From Primulina eburnea (Eukaryota; Streptophyta; Magnoliopsida; Lamiales; Gesneriaceae), in assembly GCF_022965805.1 (NCBI RefSeq), contig NW_027331355.1, positions 868,001 to 932,000 of the forward strand: a stretch of 64,000 nt of DNA, read 5' to 3'. Within the stretch, counting starts at the first letter, position 1. Each line of letters starts with the position of its first letter. The translations under genes were made by a program, and so were the position numbers. The notes below the pieces were generated by a model. That model was not told where the DNA came from. It saw only the letters and a list, made by a program, of their open reading frames with translations, and made no database searches. This document shows, piece after piece, positions 57,154-64,000 of this stretch.

Positions 57154-57507
57154 TGTAACGTCCCAAAAATTTGAAGGTTCACGTAAACCACATGCATGTA
57201 AATTATTAAATTTCTTTGGTATTTTATTAATTTGTTTTAAAGAATTGAATGCATGTTTATTTCATTAAATTGTGTTTAATTATTTTATGCATAATCATTG
57301 CATGGTAGGATTTATTTAATGAAATTTTAGGGGTTCATGCATTAAAGATTTTTAATTTGCATTTCGCGCTCGAACGAGAAACGGAGACCGGTGAATTATC
57401 AGAAAATTATTTTTATTGCACGATTAATTTTTATTACTTATTTTAAGATGTTTTTAAGTGTATTTAAAAAAAATATTTCCGCACTTTTAAAAAATGTAGA
57501 CGTTTCA
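57154..57507 (+). mobile_element. Internally deleted LTR (354 bp) of the TGTAACGTCCC family, with PBS
   Basis: Starts TGTAACGTCCC and follows the 22121 family for about 310 bp. It then jumps near 57465 to the last 40 bp of the LTR (TTTCCGCACTTTTAAAA...GTAGACGTTTCA). TGGTATCAGAGC follows at 57510-57521. The deletion removed more than 2 kb. Confidence 0.8.
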
Positions 57508-57509
57508 GT

Positions 57510-57521
57510 TGGTATCAGAGC
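57510..57521 (+). other. Primer-binding site (initiator tRNA-Met)
   Basis: TGGTATCAGAGC, exact, two bases after the deleted LTR. Confidence 0.85.
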
Positions 57522-57970
57522 CGACCTCCCTTAGTACGGTGTGGTTCGGGGACGAACCAAGCGGAAGCTGGTGGGCATGTGATGCCCGGGGCTGAAGAGG
57601 GCCGGGGGTGATCGCCGGTGCCATGAGGTTGCACGGACAATGAGCGGCTCCTGACAGGCTTCTAGGTGGAGGGAACATGAATGAACCGACCCACACGGGA
57701 ATGAGAGGGATTCCGAGACTGTTCAATGTAATGGATTGTACAGTTGAAGAGGGCTTAAAAGATTTGATTGGTACTATTCATATCACGAAGGTGCATCTTC
57801 TTTTCGGTAGCTCATCACATAAGAATTCTAAATTTAAGTGTGCTTGACTAGGGGCAATTTTGGGATGGCTGACCTCCTGAGAAGTTTCCTATGGTGCGTG
57901 TGAGTGAGGACATAAGCACGCTGGAAAGACCAGTCTTGATATAGTAAGGACAGTCGTCGAATCTGGGTCG
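57522..57970 (-). mobile_element. Conserved non-coding repeat of about 460 bp between oppositely oriented LTRs
   Basis: On the minus strand it starts TGTAACGACCCAGATTCGAC and ends GGTCGGCTCTGATACCA, overlapping the PBS. I recall this sequence as a common dispersed repeat in plant genomes (moderate certainty). It is non-coding and relatively GC-rich. It separates a plus-strand LTR from a minus-strand LTR, so the locus is not a simple element. Confidence 0.5.
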
Positions 57971-60705
57971 TTACAGTCTCTTTTTAAAAGTGCGGAAATA
58001 TTTTTTTTAAAAGCTCGCAATTACAAAATAACATTTAAAATAATCGTATTTATTTGTCAACAAGAATGACGCAGTTTAAAAATAACTAACATCATCCAAA
58101 ATCAACGTAAACGTATAAAAATCGTAATATCTTCAACATACAAAAATGTGTAACTTCTATAAAAAACATGAATCAATATGCGGGAAAAATAATGGTCCTC
58201 GGGTCGTGTCACCGCACATCCCGCCTGCCTACTCAGTCTTCGGCACCTCCGGTCCCCTGATCAAAATGCTCACCTGCATCACACACGCCTAGTGAGTCTA
58301 AAGACTCAACACACCTGTACCAGTAATAACAAGTACATATACGTAGCACACATCAGTGAAAAATAGCATAATCAACATACATTTCATGAGCTTAAAAACA
58401 TGAACATTAGCGTGTCATGTAAAATCGTAACGTGTCAACACATGTCTCATCATGTTATCGTATCATATGCATAATTGTGACCTGTCAAAACATGGTAATA
58501 GCATGTATCATCGTATCAGCATATACGTGTTAAAATCTTAATTTGAATTCCGTTCATTAGCTGTAACTTTCGTATCATCATGTCATCGTGTCAGTCGATG
58601 GATCCATCTACGTGTAACCGCGGTACCCGGCGGCGGGGGACATCAGCGACACTCTCACCCGTCAACTGAGCCTGAGCCTATCATATCATCATATCTTGTC
58701 AATGTAAATACGATCGTCGGGCTTCCTCTAGGCCTTCTCCCATAAACGGGCTCCCTCTGAAGCCTTTTCCCTCACGATATCTCCAATCATATCATCGTGT
58801 CATCGTGTTAGTGACAACTAAATCACTTCCTTCAAAACGTGTCATCATATTCATCATTTAATAAAAACATGCATATACATAATTTTTCTTTTAAACCAAG
58901 CATGCACCATAATTATCATAATAGCGTAAAAATCGTAAACATGATGCTTGAACATTTAAAATATCATAAATTTGTGCTCAGGGCACTGCCATGACCAAAA
59001 TCTCACCCCGGGTGAAAAATGACTATTTTGCCACTGGAAACCCAAAAATTACCGTTTTACCCCTGGACCTCTAAAATTGACCCGAAGCTTACCAAACTCC
59101 TTAAAATATCCCAAAACATTTTTAAAAGCATTCCTAGGCATAAACTCGAGCCAAAATCACCACTTATCTAATTCGTTTTAAATCTCGAATCGGGGTTCCG
59201 GTTTTAATCCAAATCGATTCAAAATTTACCCAAATCTTCTACAAATTTTACCATATCATAAAAACACTTAATAGGTTCCTAATACTATAGATAGAGCTCC
59301 AAAATTCTCGGTTGAAAGAGCCAGAAATAAACAAAGCTCTCGGCCAACCTTATTCTATAACCACATTACAACACATGTCCCCCAATCATAAATCCCTCGG
59401 TCCCCACTAATCCTACCACTTGTCCAGCCATTCAATCTCTTCCTTAAGACCGTAAGGGACCTCTTAACTAAGCCAATCCAAAGAGAAATGCAGTTGTACA
59501 AGATCACACATAAATCCCGATCGGCTAACACAATTTCTCCCTAACAAACTACATCTCCAAGATCCGAACTCCTCCCTCGTCCAGGTGCCCATGGTCCACT
59601 CCTAACATCATACCAGACATGACAAAGGCTGAGACATGGCTGGGATCGAGCCCATGAACAGCCGCAGCCCTTGCCGACAGATTTCGAACCACCCAAGCCT
59701 CAAACTCTCGATCTCTCACCCTACATCATCTGCATTTGGTTTAAATCTTTATACAACATCTTGACACTAATCTCAGCCCCTTATCAACACCTCACAACAG
59801 CCCCTTGCACAGATTATCAGAAACGTGACTATCAAACTAAGGGTAGCATGATCACTTGAAAACCGAATGCATAAACGAAGCAACAACGGGTTTAAACATT
59901 TTTTGTATGTGAGCACACATGTAACAACATATAATGACGTGAATGATGCAGAAAGAAGGATACAAAGCGCGCCTTATGAAGTTTGATGACCAAAAAATGA
60001 GGAGAGGAAGGCTCCCTTTGCAAGAACAAGAGGCCACCGAAGATTTTTCTTGAAGAACAGCCCTGAACCCGAGAGAGAAAGCACCTGGGGGAGGTGGTGT
60101 CGGCTGATCACTTAGTTTTAGGGTTAGGTTTAGGGTAATTGGTAATTAAGGGTTAATTATATAAGTAAAATATTAGTTAATGGGCAAAATTGTATTTTAA
60201 AAGTGTTTTAAAAGGGTTTTAAGCCCAATAAGTCTAAAAGTAGGTCCATTAAAAGCAAACGCACTCCCGAAAAATATTTCGTGTTGGAAAGATTTTGAAA
60301 ATATTAGCCGAACCATTAAAAAGTCGTGATTCGATAAAATTTGCGTATCGTAAAAAATAAAGTCCTGCAGGTAAAAATAACCAGAAAAAATCCCATTATT
60401 TGAAAAATCCACTTAAAACACCATATATTAATTTATAAAAATTAATCATGTAATTAAAATAATTTTCCTGAAAATATCTCCGGTCTCCGTTCCTCGTTCA
60501 AGCGTAAAATACACTTAAAAAACCCTAATGCATGAATTTCTAAAATGTATGGATTAAATTCTACCATGCATGAATTATGAATAAAATAATTATACACAAT
60601 TTAATGAAATAAACATGCATTTAATTCTTTAAAACTAATAAAATACCAAAGAAATTTAATAATTTGCATGCATGCGGTTTACGTGAACCTTCAAATTTTT
60701 GAGAC
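57971..60705 (-). mobile_element. Antisense LTR (2.7 kb) of the TGTAACGTC family
   Basis: Minus-strand end TTCCGCACTTTTAAAAAGAG at the left. At the right, GTCTCAAAAATTTGAAGGTT is the start, lacking the first bases. Landmarks are GAGTCTAAAGACTC at 58294-58307, CCGCGGTACCCGGCGGCGGG (about 58619), GGGCACTGCCATGACC (about 58980) and GGTCTCCGTTCCTCGTTC (about 60483). It abuts a plus-strand relative at 60706 with no spacer. Confidence 0.8.
58294..58307. promoter_or_regulatory. Conserved LTR palindrome (copy 8, minus LTR)
   Basis: GAGTCTAAAGACTC after CACACGCCTAGT. Confidence 0.6.
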
Positions 60706-62412
60706 ATTTCGCGCTCGAACGAGGAACGGAGACCGGGGAATTATCAGAAAATTATTTTAATTACACGATTAATTTTTATTAATTATTTTAAGATTTTTTT
60801 AAGTGTATTTAAAAAAAATGGGAATTATTGGGTATTTTTATCCGCAAGATTTTATTTTTAACGGTACATAAATTTTGTCGAATCGGGGGACTTTTTGAGG
60901 GTTCGGCTATTATTTTCAAAAAATTTCCAACACGAAATATTTTACGGGAGTGTGTTTGGATTTAATGGGCCTTTTGGGCTTATTGGGCTTAAATTTTTTT
61001 AGCTTTTAAATGATAATTGTTGGCCCATTAAAGTTATTTTATTATTTAATTAACACTTAAACACTCACTTAACCTAAACCTAAACTCCACTCAGCCGACA
61101 CACTCCTATCAGCAACAATTCTCCTCGCTTTCTTCCCCAGCAACCCCAAGAAGGCCTCGGTTCTTGCTTATTCTTGCACCCAAGGATCTCCAACGCTCCT
61201 CTCTTCATTCTTCTCACGTTTTTACATTTACCAGGCATGCTTTGCACCATTTTTCTGCATCATACTCGTGTTATATACTGATGATGGTGTTCATTCTTAA
61301 AATGTTTCGGTCTAATAATTTCCATGAAAGATCTTTTCGGTTTTTATATGGGTCTCGTTTCTATGAGTGTGGCTCACGTTTTTCTGGTTTTTGGTGCAAA
61401 GGGCTGCTGTATTATGATTTTAAGGGTCTGTTCAGATCTTGGTTGGTAAGGTTTAAGTGCTGGTGTGCGCAGCTGGTTGGGTTTTTGATAAAATAGTCGA
61501 GGGCCGATCGGGTGTGAGTTGTGAGATGGTGCGATCCATTCTTCCTGCTACACCAGCTGTGCGATGGCCTTCTCAAGCCCTGGACCAGACCCTGGTGGGT
61601 CTGATTTGGGGTCCAGAACGGCTCATACCATGCTGGAGGGACGGGACGATCGATCAATCCAAGGCGAGACGGGTTGGTCACGGTAGGAGCCTTTTGTTGA
61701 TTCTTGATTTTTAGAAGACAGCCGCTTGCATGGGGCTGGAACCATGGGTTTAGTGTGTCATGTAGAGTCCCAAGGTGGTCAAGGGGAGGTCGGTTCATGG
61801 CTGGTACGTCGGGTGTGGGCAGTGGCGTGAGTTTGGAAAAGAATGAGTGTATGAGGTGGTGAAATATGATAGGACCGAGAGTTTGGGCAAGTTCTGGAAA
61901 TTTTAGCCGTGGGTTTGGGGGGCCTAATGACATTGTTTTAGGGTCTATTAAGTGTTTTTAAGATATGGTAAAATTTGGAGAAGATTTGGGAAAATTTTGA
62001 GTAGATTCGGGTTAAAACCGGGACTATGGTCCAATTTTTAAAACCAATCGGTTAAGTTGTATTATGGGCTTGAGTTTACGTCTAGGAATACTTTTAATTA
62101 TGTTTTGGGATATTTTAAAGAGTTTGGTAAGCTTCGGGTCAATTTTAGAGGCCCATGGGTGAAATGGTAATTTTTGGGTTTTTAGGGGTAAAATGGTCAT
62201 TTTGCACCCGGGGTGAGAATTTGGTCATGACAGCGCCCTGAGCACAAATTTATGATAATTTAAATTTTTATGCATCATGTTTTTGAGTTTTACGCAATTA
62301 TGATAAATACAGTGTATGCTTGGTTTGAAAGAAAAGGTACGTTTATGCATCTTTTTATTAAGTTATGAATATGATGACACGTTTTGAAGGAAGTGATTTA
62401 GTTGTGACTAAC
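60706..62412 (+). mobile_element. Partial plus-strand LTR, left arm of a large inverted repeat
   Basis: Begins inside the LTR (ATTTCGCGCTCGAACGAGGA) and proceeds through GCAGCGCCCTGAGCAC-type sequence (about 62230) to about 62380-62412. Both ends of the LTR are missing. From 60871 it pairs with the minus-strand copy to its right. Confidence 0.8.
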
Positions 62413-64000
62413 ACTCTTCATTCTTCCTTCACGTTTTGAAGGAAGCTCATGAAATGTATGTTGATTATTCTATTTTTCACTGTTGTGTCATCATATTCAT
62501 CACTTAATAAAAATATGCATAAACGTAACTTTTCTTTCAAACCAATCATGTACCGTATTTATCATAATTGCTTAAAAATCGTAAACATGATGCATAAAAA
62601 TTTAAAATATCATAAATTTGTGCTCAGGGCGCTGCCATGACCAAATTCTCACCCCGGGTGCAAAATTATCATTTTGCCCCTGGAAACCCAAAAATTACCA
62701 TTTCACCCCTGGACCTCTAAAATTGACCCGAAGCTTACCAAACTCTTTAAAATATCCCAAAACATAATTAAAAGTATTCCTAGACGTAAACTCAAGCCCA
62801 TAATACAACTTAATCGATTCGTTTTAAAACTTGGACCGTAGTCCCGGTTTTAACCCGAATCGACTCAAAATTTTCCCAAATCTTCTCCAAATTTTACCAT
62901 ATCTTAAAAACACTTAATAGACCCTAAAAAAATGTCATTAGGCCCCCAAACCCACGGCTAAAATTTCCAGAACTTGCCCAAACTCTCGGTCCTATCCTAT
63001 TTCACCACCTCATACATTCATTCTTTTCCAAACTCACGCCACTGCCCACACCTGACGTACCAGCCATGAACCGACCTCCCCTTGACCACCTTGGGAATCT
63101 ACATGACACACTAAACCCATGGTTCCAGCCCCATGCAAGCGGCTGTCTTCTGAAAATCGATAATCAACAAAAGGCTCCTACCGTGACCAACCCGTCTCGC
63201 CTTGGCTTGATCGATCGTCCCGTCCCTCCAGCATGGTATGAGCCGTTCCGGACCCTAAATCAGACCCACCAGGGTCTGGTACAGGGCTTGAGAAGGCCCT
63301 CGCACAGCTGGTGTAGCAGGAAGAATGGATCGCACCATCTCACAACTCACACCCGATCGGCCCTCGACTATTTTATCAAAAACCCAACCAGCTGCGCACA
63401 CCAACACTTAAACCTTACCAACCAAGATCTGAACAGACCCTTAACATCATAATACAGCAGCCCCTTGCATCAAAAACCAGAAAAACGTGAGCCACACTCA
63501 TAGAAACGAGACCCATATAAAAATCGAAAAGATCTTTCATGGAAATGCTTAGATCGAAATAATTAATGCATGAACACCATCATCAGTATATAACACGAGT
63601 ATGATGCAGAAAAATGGTGCAAAGCGTGCCCGATAAATGTAAAAACGTGAGAAGAATGAAGAGAGGAGCGCCGGAGATCCTTGGGTGCAAGAATAAGCAA
63701 GAACCGAGGCCTTCTTGGGGTTGCTGGTGAAGAAAGCGAGGAGAATTGTTGCTGATAGGAGTGTGTCGGCTGAGTGGAGTTTAGGTTTAGGTTAAGTGGG
63801 TGTTTAAGTGTTAATTAAATAATAAAATAACTTTAATGGGCCAACAATTATCATTTAAAAGCTAAAAAAAAGGTTTTAAGCCCAATAAGCCCAAAAGTAG
63901 ACCCATTAAATCGAAACACATTCCTGTAAAATATTTCGTGTTGGAAATTTTTTGAAAATAATAGCCGAACCCTCAAAAAGTCCCCCGATTCGACAAAATT
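60871..64000. repeat. Large inverted repeat, arms about 1.5 kb, spacer about 100 bp
   Basis: Left arm 60871-62380, right arm 62485-64000, more than 90% alike by eye with scattered substitutions and small indels. The spacer holds a small hairpin CTTCCTTC-acgtttt-GAAGGAAG (about 62432-62454). The arms may extend beyond the window. Confidence 0.85.
62485..64000 (-). mobile_element. Partial antisense LTR, right arm of a large inverted repeat (runs off the window)
   Basis: GTGTCATCATATTCATCACT at 62485 is the complement of the sequence ending at 62380. The match continues to the last base (64000 pairs with about 60871). Conserved stretches include the frame around RPSHSWCSRKNGSHHLTTHT, present on opposite strands in both arms but non-coding in origin. 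Confidence 0.85.

Noticed and set aside
57522..57970. Possible protein or structured RNA gene in the GC-rich stretch
   Set aside because: No sustained frame, and it matches a common dispersed plant repeat by memory. Kept only as a repeat.
61412..63452. Two long matching open frames (173 aa minus strand, 128 aa plus strand) that look like a conserved protein
   Set aside because: They are the same LTR sequence seen in the two arms of the inverted repeat. Conservation is DNA-level, and related LTRs (47539-47805, 43282-43527) do not keep the frame.

Overview
This is a nuclear genomic window from a flowering plant, most likely an asterid and possibly Lamiales. Three things suggest this: a nine-exon gene with GT-AG introns, retroelements primed by initiator-tRNA-Met, and a TGAGACGGTCTCAC-type MITE that I associate with Lamiales. 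The taxon is inference; the plant assignment is firm. There are no bacterial features or CRISPR arrays.

Region 1 (1-18.6 kb) is genic. The window opens inside the last exon of an unrecognised gene (stop at 133-135). After AT-rich intergenic DNA and a 2.6 kb solo LTR comes a complete gene for a DEG9-type (Deg/HtrA) serine protease. Its coding sequence runs from 6124 to 18263 in nine exons, 579 codons, with no disabling change. Intron 3 is 6.5 kb because it holds a decayed Ty3/gypsy chromovirus (8968-14899), which itself carries a nested solo LTR (10896-13279).

Region 2 (18.6-54.2 kb) is a deep transposon nest. A gypsy gag is broken at 22120 by a non-coding, LARD-like element whose 5' LTR runs, with interruptions, from 22121 to 45489, followed by PBS, non-coding interior, PPT and 3' LTR. 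That 5' LTR was hit by three insertions: a 1.5 kb solo LTR (23068-24562), a 2.7 kb LTR (24768-43275) and a hAT-type MITE (43776-44519). The 24768 LTR was hit by a 3.0 kb solo LTR (26073-29090) and by another LTR (29265-42068). The latter holds a truncated plastid trnL-CAA copy and was finally hit by an 11.0 kb Ty1/copia (SIRE-like) element (30446-41467). Target-site duplications close most layers, so the order of events can be read. The LARD interior received two more LTRs (46238-49340 and 49458-51386).

Region 3 (54.2-64 kb) is an unclosed pile of related LTRs in alternating orientation. It ends in a large inverted repeat (about 60871-62380 against 62485-64000) that runs off the window.

The points I would look at first are these. 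GC-rich palindromes sit just upstream of TATA boxes in one LTR family, and the palindrome sequence differs between copies at the same place. A 14-bp palindrome, GAGTCTTTAGACTC, is kept in eight LTRs. An array of small hairpins has paired base changes. The copia element has a large extra ORF preceded by a splice-acceptor-like site, and a separate antisense ORF with its own TATA box, the two diverging from a shared region.
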